IMG/VR virus record: IMGVR_UViG_3300031963_000603
Span: 1-31,921 of that record
Direction: 5' to 3' (one strand)
Length of the DNA stretch: 31,921 nucleotides
From: a virus
This document shows, piece after piece, positions 12,861 to 21,356 of the stretch (within the stretch, counting starts at the first letter, position 1; every line of letters begins with the position of its first letter). The notes under the pieces were generated by a model. It was not told where the DNA came from. It worked only from the letters and a program-made list of their open reading frames with translations, and did no database searches. Made by a program: the position numbers and the translations under genes.

Positions 12861-13744
12861 TATTTCTTTACTTTCTTGATTGTAAGGAATGGCAACCCAC
12901 CTGCTCGCTGAGATAGAGAGCAACAGACAACGCCATCAATTGTTCCGTTCTTTGCACCATTCAAAGCTGCAATAGTTCTTGACTTCATTTCCCGAAGGAA
13001 CGCTTCGGCTTCATCCAATTTTGCTTGAGCATTGAACAATTCAATTCCTAACTGACCTAATTCTTCATCTCTAACTTCAATGTCTGGAGATAAAGCTTTA
13101 GCAGTTTCATATGTTGATTCAGAGCCATCCCAGTCAGGTTGAACATCCCGAAGGACATTTTCCCTAAACCATTTCACCTGCTGAATCATGGCATCCCATT
13201 CAAAGTCATCCCAAAGCAATTCATACTCTTTGTAGCGACCTGCATTGACCACAGCGAAAACTGTTTTCTTCAATCCAAAGACATGCATATACCAAAACAC
13301 TTGAGCCTTGTAATTCTCAGGAATTGAATCCCAGAAAGTGGCTGTATGTTTTATCTCCAGGATATAGGCATCGCCATTTTCATCTAAGCAAATTCCATCT
13401 GGATTAGCGTGCATCCATTCATTGTCTTTAGAAGCATAAGTTCCCACTTCAAGGACAACATGATTTGGATGTTGCTCTTTATAGAGCTCACGAATTGCAG
13501 GTTCAACTAACTGCCCAAGTCGCATTGCAGTATTGCCGATTTTCGGTCTTTCAATCTTGCCAGTCTTCTCAGCCCACAAAGTCATTGCAGAAGTAAAAGG
13601 AGAAAGGCCAAGGATTGCACCGATTTCTGATCCTGAAATGACTCCGACCTGATTTCTCAAGGCGTGCCATTCAGGGCTGTTGTTTTCATAATCTCCAAGA
13701 AATACAGCGTTTTCAAGGATTTGAGTCAATTTAGCGTTTTTCAT
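12860..13744 (-). CDS. YqaJ-like (lambda exonuclease family) recombinase
   Basis: Exonuclease of the PD-(D/E)XK fold that resects double-strand ends for single-strand annealing. Numbered from ATG 13744 (294 residues): ISGSEIGAILGLSPF (36-50), LGQLVEP with E81, NPDG with D106, and LEIK with E120/K122, all in the family order. A longer reading frame exists upstream but lies over the divergent whiB gene, so the ATG at 13744 is used. It is the first gene of the recombination operon; the start lies right at a promoter, so its mRNA may be leaderless. Confidence 0.9.
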   Translation of the reverse strand: MKNAKLTQILENAVFLGDYENNSPEWHALRNQVGVISGSEIGAILGLSPFTSAMTLWAEKTGKIERPKIGNTAMRLGQLVEPAIRELYKEQHPNHVVLEVGTYASKDNEWMHANPDGICLDENGDAYILEIKHTATFWDSIPENYKAQVFWYMHVFGLKKTVFAVVNAGRYKEYELLWDDFEWDAMIQQVKWFRENVLRDVQPDWDGSESTYETAKALSPDIEVRDEELGQLGIELFNAQAKLDEAEAFLREMKSRTIAALNGAKNGTIDGVVCCSLSQRAGGLPFLTIKKVKK

Positions 13745-13749
13745 ATCTA
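13721..13749 (+). promoter_or_regulatory. Candidate whiB promoter
   Basis: TTGAGT at 13721-13726 and TATCTA at 13744-13749 are 17 bp apart, 10 bp before the whiB ATG. The -10 match is poor, so support is moderate. It lies within the start of the exonuclease gene. Confidence 0.4.
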
Positions 13750-13750
13750 A

Positions 13751-13778
13751 ACTATAGTTATGACCACCGACAAAGCAA
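13751..13778 (-). promoter_or_regulatory. Candidate exonuclease-operon promoter (leaderless)
   Basis: On the minus strand TTGCTT (13778-13773) and TATAGT (13756-13751) are 16 bp apart, and the ATG of the exonuclease lies 6 nt after the -10, so transcription would start at or near the start codon. The -10 is part of the palindrome AACTATAGTT (13750-13759), and the -35 lies inside whiB. Confidence 0.5.
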
Positions 13779-14062
13779 CACAGGAACGCCTGACCATAAA
13801 TTTGAACGAAGCCATCTTGGACAATGGTGGCGTTGAATGTGAGCAAGTCCCAGAGATTTTCTTTCCAGAAGATTTCAGGGCTAAAAGTAAAGGCCAAGAT
13901 TTAGAGATGGCAAAACTTGCTGAAGAAACTGCCAGAGAGATTTGCTTGAGATGCCCAGTAATGGGCAAGTGCCTGCAAGTCGGCATGTATGAAGATTACG
14001 GAATTTGGGGTGGATCCACGCCAGAGCAAAGAAGGCGAATCAGAAAGCAAGCAGAGCTTTAG
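13760..14062 (+). CDS. whiB: WhiB-family iron-sulfur transcription regulator
   Basis: Redox-responsive [4Fe-4S] protein that binds the host sigma factor and tunes transcription. The four cluster cysteines are at C27, C62, C65 and C71 (CLRC, six residues, C), followed by the sigma-contact turn GIWGG (81-85) and a basic DNA-binding tail RRRIRKQ (91-97). Length 100 is normal. It is the only plus-strand gene, divergent from the exonuclease operon by 15 bp and convergent with the lysis genes. Likely it reprograms host or phage promoters. The family is restricted to Actinobacteria and their phages, which fixes the host group. Confidence 0.95.
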   Translation: MTTDKATQERLTINLNEAILDNGGVECEQVPEIFFPEDFRAKSKGQDLEMAKLAEETAREICLRCPVMGKCLQVGMYEDYGIWGGSTPEQRRRIRKQAEL

Positions 14063-14121
14063 TCCAAATAAGCCTTAGAACGCCTTTTAGCGACCTTCAA
14101 GCCCAAATGCGAGTATCTGTC

Positions 14122-14418
14122 TTACTTCTTATCTTCAGTCTGCTCTTTAGCCCTTTGAATCGCATCTGAAGCACCTTTAGCGACATCAGCCCGAGTTGCT
14201 TTACCAGTAGTTGCGATTGCATAACCCAAAGCTCCAAGAACTCCAAGCATCAAAGTTCCCCAAGCGACAGCCACGCCATTTATCCAACTGCCAGTCAGAG
14301 CCGCACCAACACCTGCAGAGCCGCCAAGAATAAATAGGAAGATGCCGAAGCCACGCCAAGCAAGCTCAGCGACAACTCCTAGGACTGCTTTGAATCTAGA
14401 TACCAGAATTTCTTTCAT
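14122..14418 (-). CDS. Holin-like membrane protein
   Basis: A 98-residue protein with two or three hydrophobic spans (about 20-42, 46-70) rich in Gly and Ala (GIFLFILGGSAGVGAAL, GTLMLGVLGALGYAIA), followed by a charged C-terminal tail ending KKxx. It directly follows the M23 peptidase gene through a TAATG junction, so the pair looks like a lysis cassette with this as holin. No holin family signature is certain; a membrane anchor or spanin-like role is the alternative. Confidence 0.6.
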   Translation of the reverse strand: MKEILVSRFKAVLGVVAELAWRGFGIFLFILGGSAGVGAALTGSWINGVAVAWGTLMLGVLGALGYAIATTGKATRADVAKGASDAIQRAKEQTEDKK

Positions 14419-14885
14419 TATTTCGCTTTCAGATTAGCAAGGATGTGCTTCAAAGGGTCAATCAAATCTTCATAAGCGGCCAAATGGATTTTAGGGTTGC
14501 TCCAGGACTTGTTGGCTTTACCGATAGACAAATGTAAATGTGCTCCAGTTGAAGCAGATCCTGACGGAGTATTTCTGCCACCACCAACTTTGCCGATAAC
14601 ATCACCCATTTTGACTTTAGAATCTTTCTTCAAAGGGCTTTGTTCTGCCAAGTGAGCATAAAGAATAAAGTGGCCGTCCTTTGCGGAATGAACAAGAAAC
14701 CATCCAAGGACATCTGACCATTCATTTATGAAAACAGTTCCGTCAGTGATTGCAGGAATCGGAGACTTTTCTTTAGGACTCCAGTCCTGCCCACGATGTG
14801 GCCTTCCATTGCGGTAAGGTGCAAGATTTCCAAACTCGTCATTGCGAGTCTTGGCAGGAAAAGGTTCACGATAAATTGCAGTCAT
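14418..14885 (-). CDS. M23-family peptidoglycan endopeptidase (endolysin)
   Basis: Zinc metallopeptidase that cuts peptidoglycan cross-links. The LytM/M23 motifs are present: HRGQD with H30 and D34, YAHL with H78, and HLHL with H116/H118. No signal peptide is visible, as expected of a holin-dependent endolysin. Length 155 is that of a bare catalytic domain, with no obvious wall-binding domain. Followed by the holin-like gene. Confidence 0.9.
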   Translation of the reverse strand: MTAIYREPFPAKTRNDEFGNLAPYRNGRPHRGQDWSPKEKSPIPAITDGTVFINEWSDVLGWFLVHSAKDGHFILYAHLAEQSPLKKDSKVKMGDVIGKVGGGRNTPSGSASTGAHLHLSIGKANKSWSNPKIHLAAYEDLIDPLKHILANLKAK

Positions 14886-14906
14886 GCAATCAATTCTACT
14901 GAAAGG

Positions 14907-15137
14907 TTAGAATCCTAATCCTTTGGTGATTGCCAGAATTAGCAGGCTGGTGATAACTGCAGTGATAAGTGCAGGCATCCAAGCGTTTCTGTTGATTTGC
15001 TTTTCAAGCTCACGAATCCGATTTTCATGATCTCTGGAAGATTCAAGAATCTGAATACTGTTGGCTTTTAGAATCTCTATGTCCCGAACTATCTGCAGAA
15101 GTAAAGTCTGATTAGTCGGCTTAGTCGGCTCACTCAC
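14907..15137 (-). CDS. Coiled-coil protein with C-terminal membrane span
   Basis: A 76-residue protein starting with GTG. A coiled coil (about 10-50: ILKANSIQILESSRDHENRI) leads to one membrane span at 54-73 (ALITAVITSLLILAIT). The plan matches small lysis or tail-attachment proteins of actinophages. It stands directly before the endolysin gene, so a second holin or antiholin is plausible. Function unproven. Confidence 0.6.
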   Translation of the reverse strand: MSEPTKPTNQTLLLQIVRDIEILKANSIQILESSRDHENRIRELEKQINRNAWMPALITAVITSLLILAITKGLGF

Positions 15138-15246
15138 TTGCAGTCATCTCCACGCCACAGAAGCAACAAATAACAGGAATGCCGTCTGGGTGTGGATAAT
15201 GCTTTTCATTCCCCATAGGACACTCAGAAGTTTTGCAAGAAATCAT
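15130..15246 (-). CDS. Tiny Cys-rich protein (38 aa)
   Basis: Read from the gap. The start is the ATG at 15246, placed by an AAGG ribosome site 6 nt upstream; another ATG two codons earlier is possible. The protein has CKTSEC and CCFC, fit for one zinc. It overlaps the next gene by 8 nt. Function unknown. Confidence 0.6.
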   Translation of the reverse strand: MISCKTSECPMGNEKHYPHPDGIPVICCFCGVEMTASE

Positions 15247-15254
15247 TTCCATCC

Positions 15255-15602
15255 TTAACCTGACGCAGTTCCTGCAGTCATTTGCACAGCAAAACCTGAA
15301 ACTTGGCAGGCAGCTGAAGTAGCATTACCATTATTTCGCAAACCAATAGTAACTGTGCCAGAAGTAACCGATGAAACATAGGCAGTCAAATATTGATCGC
15401 TAGAAGATACTGTTACAAGCGGTGCAACGCTAAACCTAGAAACAGGAAAAGCAACTGCAGTAGTAACAGAAGTGTTAATTGCAATAGTCCCAGTCTGTGT
15501 ATAACGAAACGCTGATGAAGCGTATGGGAGCTTATCAAAATTACCATTCAATGTTGAAGCTGTAAGAACTTCACCAATAGTCCAAACTTTAGTGCCTGCC
15601 AT
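15255..15602 (-). CDS. Putative small tail/appendage protein
   Basis: A 115-residue Thr/Ser/Ala-rich beta protein beginning MAGTKVWTIGEVLTASTLN, a start pattern common to phage tail-fibre-associated proteins that anchor to the tail tip. The remainder is alternating strands such as GTVTIGLRNNG. It lies just after the large minor tail gene. Possible receptor-binding or appendage protein; the role is inferred from position and composition. Confidence 0.6.
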   Translation of the reverse strand: MAGTKVWTIGEVLTASTLNGNFDKLPYASSAFRYTQTGTIAINTSVTTAVAFPVSRFSVAPLVTVSSSDQYLTAYVSSVTSGTVTIGLRNNGNATSAACQVSGFAVQMTAGTASG

Positions 15603-15629
15603 TTATTTTCTCCTAAACCATTATTTTAT

Positions 15630-17471
15630 CTAAGCCAAAGTATCTGTATCTAAAATACCAAGAAAAGTTGAATCTAGCCTAAAAGGGAGATTGTCCAGTG
15701 AAGCCAAATTGAAGGTGATTGCATCTCTTTCAGGATCAGAATTAGAGCTCATACCTAAGACTTGATAATACTTATCAACATTCGCACCAGTAGCAGAAGG
15801 CTGAAAAGCGACCCTAATAACATCACGAATCTCAATAGCCAAAACAATGTTTTGTTGAGCAGTTGTTAAAGCTTCTAAAGCGACAGTCATCTGTTCAGCC
15901 CGATACTCTGGCAACCTAAATTCACCCAAGAAGGCTGAAGCAATCTCTGCAGGCTTAGTCAAAGAAGTTGTGAGATTATCGGTTTGGCTATATCCCCGAA
16001 GCCCATACAAAGATTGACTTGCTGAATCTTCAGCAACTGCAGTTGCATTTATGCCAACAACTTGAATTTCATTGTAGAGCTGTTCCGAAGCGTAAAGAAT
16101 TCGCAAATCAGTAAATGGAATTCCTGTGCCATTGAAAATTGATTGAGCATTTCCAGCGGCAAAACTATAAACTGCAGGAGCAGTGATTGCTGAAGCAACG
16201 CTAGTGAGAAGCCCTGATTGACTTTCTCTAGGCACGCCAGCCCAAGCAATTTCATAAGCAGTAGAAGCAGATCCTGAATAGGCGTAAGGGTTGTAATCTC
16301 CGTCAAAATAATTGACGCTTGTTCCTGCAGGCTCAATAATAAAACCATCGCCAATAACGCTGTAAGTGCTTCCACCTGAAATCGTTGCGTAAGCAGAAAC
16401 ACCACCAACAGTAGCTGTCGCATCTGCAACTTTAGTGATTGTAAAAGCATTCCATGCTGTTGAAGATGGTGAAGAAATAACTGTTGAAGCCGCAGTTCCT
16501 TCAGCCTGACCCTCTGTGTCTAAAGTGAAAAGACTAATATCAAAGTTTCCAGCAACGCCACGAATCAACCCAGCAAAAGTATATGTTCCACCAGTATTCA
16601 AATACCTAGTCGGATTGTAATCTTCATAAACAAAACCAACATAACTATCAGTAGGCACAAAAGGATCGGCAACAGTTCCACCACGCCAAACAAAACCACC
16701 ATAAGCACTCAGAGTTGCAGTAGCTTGAGTTCCAATCAAAGTCCAGCCTGTGCGTGGCACACCCGAAACTTGAGGTTCTGTCTGAATAGTTGCAGTAGAT
16801 GGATAAGAAACAAAATTGTATCTGCTTGAGTTATTCCAGACATAATTTGTGAAACTTCTGTCTTTCATTTCCATATTTGCTGAAGCATTGCTAAAGAAAT
16901 CTGCAGGCTCACTCCGAGCAACATTTTGCAAATAAGACAAAACATTATCTCCAGGAGAATTGATATCGTAGCCAATAAGAGTATGGCCACCTTCAATGCC
17001 TGCATAAGTCGCAGTGCCAAAACCATTAGCCGCCATGACGGACTTGATTCTTTCGCTAGTAGCTTCAACTTCATATTGCGTGCCACCAGTCAAGCTTGCA
17101 TTGCTGACTTTATAGAGCAGGTCTAAAGCAGACACAGTTGCTTGCCCATTGAAGCCAGAGTCTTCATAAGTGAATTGCCAGTCCTGAACAAAGCCAGTGA
17201 ATCTTCTAATCCCATTACTGCTGATTCTGATGTTGCCCGAAGGTTGAACAATTGTGTAGCCACCAGCACCATACCAAAGTGGAGAAGAAGTATTCAATGG
17301 GTCAAAAACACGATTATTGTTTACAAAAGTTATATTTACTGAACCTGCAGAAAAGTCTTCTAAAGCACGACTAATTCCACGACTAATTGAAATGCTCTGA
17401 ACATATTGAGTCACATCAACATACGAACTTGCACCAAACTGAAGTTCTACAAGATAACTAGGACTAGGCAT
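15630..17471 (-). CDS. Minor tail protein with inserted carbohydrate-binding-like domain
   Basis: A 613-residue tail-tip protein, probably of the distal-tail/baseplate type. Residues 1-200 have the tail-tip pattern (VDVTQYVQSISISRG, GFVQDWQFTYED, SALDLLYKVSN). Residues about 240-420 look like an inserted jelly-roll carbohydrate-binding module (GTYTFAGLIRG, NYFDGDYNPYAY, AYEIAWAGVPRES). The end (DVIRVAFQPS, YYQVLGMSSN) resumes the tail domain. It follows the tape measure gene, as usual in siphovirus gene order. The insert may bind cell-surface glycans. Confidence 0.8.
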   Translation of the reverse strand: MPSPSYLVELQFGASSYVDVTQYVQSISISRGISRALEDFSAGSVNITFVNNNRVFDPLNTSSPLWYGAGGYTIVQPSGNIRISSNGIRRFTGFVQDWQFTYEDSGFNGQATVSALDLLYKVSNASLTGGTQYEVEATSERIKSVMAANGFGTATYAGIEGGHTLIGYDINSPGDNVLSYLQNVARSEPADFFSNASANMEMKDRSFTNYVWNNSSRYNFVSYPSTATIQTEPQVSGVPRTGWTLIGTQATATLSAYGGFVWRGGTVADPFVPTDSYVGFVYEDYNPTRYLNTGGTYTFAGLIRGVAGNFDISLFTLDTEGQAEGTAASTVISSPSSTAWNAFTITKVADATATVGGVSAYATISGGSTYSVIGDGFIIEPAGTSVNYFDGDYNPYAYSGSASTAYEIAWAGVPRESQSGLLTSVASAITAPAVYSFAAGNAQSIFNGTGIPFTDLRILYASEQLYNEIQVVGINATAVAEDSASQSLYGLRGYSQTDNLTTSLTKPAEIASAFLGEFRLPEYRAEQMTVALEALTTAQQNIVLAIEIRDVIRVAFQPSATGANVDKYYQVLGMSSNSDPERDAITFNLASLDNLPFRLDSTFLGILDTDTLA

Positions 17472-17476
17472 TGTCT

Positions 17477-18934
17477 CTAATTCGCAGGTTTCTTAGGTGG
17501 AACTAGGAAAGATGGAACAGTGCCATTTTGTTTAGTGTATTTAGCGAAAGTATTTACGACAGCTTTCGGATCGGCATTAGGAACATTTATAGTTATGTTA
17601 TTTGTAACCGTAGACGTGGTTTGCGGTTTAGCAAAAGTAGGTCTTTTATTATTATTAAGTGCTGCTTGTGTTCTCGCATTCGCATTGATTGCATATTGTT
17701 TCCATTCTGCGTTAGTTACAGGCATAGTAGAAGCAGGAACAGGGTTAAAAACACTTGGTAATTTATTTGTGGGAGTCGCTTTAAAATAAGTTCCATAAAA
17801 AGGAGCGTTAGCTGCTTCCTGTGCATTTCGTTTAGCAATTCTTTGTTCAGGTGTTAAACCATCTCTACTAGCGGTATCACCAGAAAGAGAAAGAACAGTT
17901 GCTACAGTTCCAACAACTGGAAGCCCGATTAGTTTGGTTAAACCTTTGCCTTTACTTCCCCCGCCAGCAACAATAGGACTTCCACCCCCGCCACCACCAG
18001 CAATAGCAGTCATAGCTGTAATCAGTCCAGCGATTGCCTTACCGCCTGAAGCAAGCACCATAATTGCTTTTAGTGCAAGCAACGCAGGTAGCATCTGGAC
18101 AAGGCTGGTTGCAACGTTGGCAAATCCTTGGACTGCATTTCCATCACCAAAATAGCCGAAGAAAGTTTTTACACTTTCAATAACCTCGCCAATTGCGTCC
18201 TTGATTTCAGTAAAAGTTTTAGCCGCATCAGTCTTAGGGTTTGCAAGATCATCAAAAAATTGCCCTACAACTTCAATAGCTCCACCTTCTTTGCTAATTT
18301 CGTCTATAAAGTCAATCAGCACAGGTAGAACAACTGCACCCAGTTTTTCTTTTAGGATGTCCATGCTGTTATTGAACTTCATAAATGGATCAGCATTTTC
18401 TTCAGCTAACCCAGCATAAGTTGCGGCAAAATCACCTAAAACATCTTTGCTTGCAGTAAGTTCAGGGAACATCTTTTTAAGTGCAGTCGTATTACCTGCG
18501 TATGCTTTGGCAACAGCGTTAGCAATCTTTTCTTGATTCTTACCCGACCCAGCCGCACCATCAAGAGTAATTCTTAGAAGCCTTTGAGCATCTTTTACAT
18601 TCTTAGTAACATTTCCGAACTTAGCCATTGCAGGTCGTAAATCATCGTCCATAATTCCAGTTTGTAGAGATAAGGATTCAATGAATTTGTCGTTTTCAGT
18701 TAGTTGTTTTGCAGTTGCATTTGCGTTGCGAGTCAGTTGAATATTTAGAAGCCGAGTGCTTTTCTCGTCTGCCGCCGCCGCCTTAGCCGCTTCCATCAGC
18801 GTGTCCCCGATAGCCTTTAGACCAAAACCTAGACCAATTCCACCGATAACTTTAGAAAGGCTACCAAAGCCTTTATTGGCTTTCTTGATACCAGAGTCAT
18901 CAAATTTTGATAACAGCTTGATAATGACGGACAT
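17477..18934 (-). CDS. Tape measure protein
   Basis: Sets tail length. A 485-residue protein with an N-terminal helical KANKGFGSLSKV region, central hydrophobic segments (about 275-320, ALLALKAIMVLASGGKAIAG), a glycine-rich hinge and a Pro/Asn-rich C-terminus with TNNITINVPNADP. This layout and the position between tail chaperones and minor tail proteins are diagnostic. At about 0.15 nm per residue the tail would be near 70 nm, a short siphovirus tail (estimate). TAATG junction with the preceding gene. Confidence 0.85.
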   Translation of the reverse strand: MSVIIKLLSKFDDSGIKKANKGFGSLSKVIGGIGLGFGLKAIGDTLMEAAKAAAADEKSTRLLNIQLTRNANATAKQLTENDKFIESLSLQTGIMDDDLRPAMAKFGNVTKNVKDAQRLLRITLDGAAGSGKNQEKIANAVAKAYAGNTTALKKMFPELTASKDVLGDFAATYAGLAEENADPFMKFNNSMDILKEKLGAVVLPVLIDFIDEISKEGGAIEVVGQFFDDLANPKTDAAKTFTEIKDAIGEVIESVKTFFGYFGDGNAVQGFANVATSLVQMLPALLALKAIMVLASGGKAIAGLITAMTAIAGGGGGGSPIVAGGGSKGKGLTKLIGLPVVGTVATVLSLSGDTASRDGLTPEQRIAKRNAQEAANAPFYGTYFKATPTNKLPSVFNPVPASTMPVTNAEWKQYAINANARTQAALNNNKRPTFAKPQTTSTVTNNITINVPNADPKAVVNTFAKYTKQNGTVPSFLVPPKKPAN

Positions 18935-19494
18935 TAGTTCAACTTCCTATTAACTTTCAACGCATACTTCTCTACAACCAATTTTAGTTCGGCTTCAACA
19001 CTCCCCAACTTGCCTTCAACAGCAGGATAAACAAAGTTTGATTTATTGCGTTTCTTTAAGTTCACAATCATTGCTTCACCTTGCCCATTTACTCGGTGAG
19101 TTCTTGTGCCACCCTTGTATGAATAAGGTTTAGTTCTAGCATTCCTTGGCACGCCAGATCCTTTACCTGCAATATCTGCAAGGGCAGTTAAAGGAGAAGC
19201 AACAATCAATCTAAAGAGAGAAGTGATAGCAAATTTTCTTGAGCCTGTAGCTCTAATTGAGAAATCAACTTTGTTTGCAGGCTTGCCTGCTCCCCAAGCA
19301 AGTCTTCCATTTGGGTTCTTTTCTCGGCTCATTCCAGAAAGTGGAGCAACTGAAGGGATTGCTTCTCTGATTGCTGTCTGCGGCCCTTCAGAAATCTTCC
19401 TTGCTTCAGCAAGCATTTGCTTCTTTAGCCCAGGCTCAATGGCTTTGATATCGGCAAGCAAGCCTTTAGCATCATAAACAACTTGTTGTGCCAT
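18934..19494 (-). CDS. Putative tail-associated structural protein
   Basis: A 186-residue basic protein, helical at the start (KGLLADIKAIEPGLKKQM), with Arg/Lys-rich loops (NARTKPYSYKGGTRTHRV) and a helical end. It lies between tail chaperones and tape measure. Similar basic proteins near head-tail genes are of the HK97 gp10 kind, but the match is not certain. Confidence 0.5.
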   Translation of the reverse strand: MAQQVVYDAKGLLADIKAIEPGLKKQMLAEARKISEGPQTAIREAIPSVAPLSGMSREKNPNGRLAWGAGKPANKVDFSIRATGSRKFAITSLFRLIVASPLTALADIAGKGSGVPRNARTKPYSYKGGTRTHRVNGQGEAMIVNLKKRNKSNFVYPAVEGKLGSVEAELKLVVEKYALKVNRKLN

Positions 19495-19502
19495 TTATAC
19501 TC

Positions 19503-19888
19503 CTAGGATCCATTTTGAGATTGCCAAGCGAACATCATCGTGATTAACATTCGGTCAGATTCCTGCATCAAAACGCTAGGAGCAATCCCAGTGGCTACTG
19601 CAAGATTTGCAATAAACCAGTGGTATGAATCTTCCCCTAAGCTTTTATAACTTTTGGGTCAGCGACCGCCACATCTTCAACAAGGTCAGCCCAAGTTTCA
19701 AAATCGGCTGAAGTCTTTCCATTTCTAGTTGAAGATAACCAAGCAAGATAGTAAAGGTGAGTGAGCTTTGAAAGCTTATCAATGCTCAAATCAAAGTAGG
19801 ACTCCCACTTGATTACATCGCTTGCTGAAGTCGTGATTGCAAAGGCTTCGCCTTCATTTAGTTTGATAGTAAGTTCTAGTTTTTGCAT
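19503..19888 (-). CDS. Tail assembly chaperone GT fusion (via -1 frameshift)
   Basis: Long form of the tail chaperone, made when ribosomes slip -1 on C CCA AAA at 19652-19658 at the end of gene G. The new frame reads on for 49 residues, SYKSLGEDSYHWFIANLAVA and further through TGIAPSVLMQ and LITMMFAWQ, then stops TAG at 19503. The T-part pattern (ANLAVATGIAPSVLM) is typical of the family. The predicted fusion is 128 residues. The frame offset and slippery heptamer agree. Classic position before the tape measure gene. Confidence 0.8.
19637..19888 (-). CDS. Tail assembly chaperone G (short form)
   Basis: An 83-residue acidic protein beginning MQKLELTIKLNEGEAFAITT that binds the tape measure during tail assembly. 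It ends DPKVIKA, just past the slippery site used to make the GT form. Position between major tail protein and tape measure supports it. Confidence 0.8.
   Translation of the reverse strand: MQKLELTIKLNEGEAFAITTSASDVIKWESYFDLSIDKLSKLTHLYYLAWLSSTRNGKTSADFETWADLVEDVAVADPKVIKA
19652..19658 (-). promoter_or_regulatory. -1 ribosomal frameshift slippery site
   Basis: The heptamer C CCA AAA in the G frame fits the X XXY YYZ rule. Only 13 nt separate it from the G stop. Confidence 0.75.
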
Positions 19889-19907
19889 GAACTTATTCTA
19901 GTCTAAA

Positions 19908-20318
19908 TTAGGCTGTGGCTCTGGAAATCGCTGAAGTTGTCGGCCATGTGATACTGAATGTGGCTAGATCACCAATATTTCCAGAAATCGGAGTCAGGTC
20001 GGTGACCAAACAAACTGCAGTGTAAGCAGGGTTGCTTGAGCTTGTCGCTGTTGAAGTTGGTTTGATTACAACTGTTGCGTTAGTTCCAAGCAAAGGCCAC
20101 AAAGTAGCATCAACTGTTGAAACTGCGTAATCTTGATTGAACTGAAGGGTTAGGCTTCCTTCTTTTAGACCAGCAACACGAGTTACCCAAGTGCTTCCAA
20201 AAGCAGTTGTAGTTATGTCGTTAGCAGAAGTCTTCAACTCAACCTGAGTCAAGTAAGAAGCAAGTGCTGTAGAACCATTGATAGAAACATTGAAGTCTGT
20301 TGCAACAAAAATTGCCAT
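19908..20318 (-). CDS. Major tail protein
   Basis: Tail-tube subunit. A 136-residue Thr/Ser-rich beta protein starting MAIFVATDFNVSINGST and ending with ISGNIGDLATFSITWPTT. Short siphovirus tube proteins have this pattern and size, and it lies between tail completion and tail chaperone genes. Expected to polymerise in hexameric rings around the tape measure. Confidence 0.8.
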   Translation of the reverse strand: MAIFVATDFNVSINGSTALASYLTQVELKTSANDITTTAFGSTWVTRVAGLKEGSLTLQFNQDYAVSTVDATLWPLLGTNATVVIKPTSTATSSSNPAYTAVCLVTDLTPISGNIGDLATFSITWPTTSAISRATA

Positions 20319-20327
20319 TTATTTTCC

Positions 20328-20729
20328 TTATCTTGCGAAAACTTGCACCGAAAACTCGGCACTCAAATAGTCTATACCGTTCACAGTAATAGCCCCATAC
20401 GCTGAAAGCTCTGCCAGAAAGACTTCATAAGCATTGCCACCCAAAGTCCGATCGGATTCAACAGCCGCCTTGATTGAACCTGAGCCTGGAGCAACCCAAA
20501 TGTCCAAAGTGTTCTGAGCAGTTCTCTCTGAAACTCTGCCAACAATAACAGTGACTTTGAAAGTGTATTCAGACATACTCTGATTGTTTTGCCTATTGTA
20601 AGCAACTTTAGTCAAGCCAATCATTGCCATTGGTGGATTGACCACATCAGGAAGCGTTTCAACAACCCGAAGACCAGAAAGAGTTTTCAGATTATTTGCT
20701 AACCCAGTTCTAAGATTGCTAATAGTCAT
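20328..20729 (-). CDS. Tail terminator/completion protein
   Basis: A 133-residue protein (MTISNLRTGLANNLKTLSGL at the start, then RTAQNTLDIWVAPGSGSIKA, typical for the gpU/gp17-like tail terminators). It begins with the ATG of a TGATG junction; the TTG at 20732 is an alternative. It follows the head-tail connector and precedes the tube gene, as expected. Confidence 0.7.
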   Translation of the reverse strand: MTISNLRTGLANNLKTLSGLRVVETLPDVVNPPMAMIGLTKVAYNRQNNQSMSEYTFKVTVIVGRVSERTAQNTLDIWVAPGSGSIKAAVESDRTLGGNAYEVFLAELSAYGAITVNGIDYLSAEFSVQVFAR

Positions 20730-21334
20730 CAAGCACCAGTTCTAAGCAGACGGAATGGATTGATAAGTTGAGCAACATCACCATCAATGCTTGAGCCGAC
20801 TCGCATGATTCCCAAGTCAGAAACCCCTGCAACACCTAAAGGCGATTCAAGTCGCTTGAATAATCTTGAAGCCTGAATAATGCAAGCAAACTTCACTGGG
20901 TCAGGCACAGAAGCCCAACCAAACTGGCCAACAACTTTGACTAAAGCTATGTCTGCCCAGACAGGGAACAAATAGTTATCAGTTGCAGTTATTGCTGAAA
21001 TCGGATAATAAGCACCATTTGACCATCTGTTAGCAGGAAGCACCTGATAATCAGAAGCCTGCCAAGTGGTATCAAAGATTGTCGGGTCAGTGCTTGCAGT
21101 AGTCAATGAAGCAATGCTTTGAGCATCATCAATCCAACATGTAAAGCCATCATTAGCTTTGAAGTATCTGGTTTCTCCAGCAGATCCTGAATAGAAGAAT
21201 CTGTTGCAATACTGGTCAATCATGCGAGAAGCCGCATTCACGCTGTTCTCAATCAAAGCGTCATCAATGGTGTCTGTAATTCTTAGAGCTGCTTTTACAT
21301 CTGCAAGGGTGCAATATCCGTTTGTTATCGCCAA
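20729..21334 (-). CDS. Head-tail connector/adaptor protein
   Basis: A 201-residue helical protein: GYCTLADVKAALRITDTIDD and then IENSVNAASRMIDQYCNRFF are the usual start of HK97 gp6/SPP1 gp15-like adaptors, followed by a beta insert and a final helical part ending FRLLRTG. Start is TTG at 21334, supported by AGGAG 6 nt upstream. Forms the ring between portal and tail. Confidence 0.8.
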   Translation of the reverse strand: MAITNGYCTLADVKAALRITDTIDDALIENSVNAASRMIDQYCNRFFYSGSAGETRYFKANDGFTCWIDDAQSIASLTTASTDPTIFDTTWQASDYQVLPANRWSNGAYYPISAITATDNYLFPVWADIALVKVVGQFGWASVPDPVKFACIIQASRLFKRLESPLGVAGVSDLGIMRVGSSIDGDVAQLINPFRLLRTGA

Positions 21335-21356
21335 AATAAACTCCTAAAGTCAATAC

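Noticed and set aside
13745-13897. Longer exonuclease start
   Set aside because: The extra 51 residues lie opposite whiB, have no family similarity, and the ATG at 13744 gives the normal N-terminus next to a promoter.
14063-14121. Bidirectional terminator between whiB and the holin-like gene
   Set aside because: Searched for a hairpin with a T-run in either direction; none of useful strength is visible.
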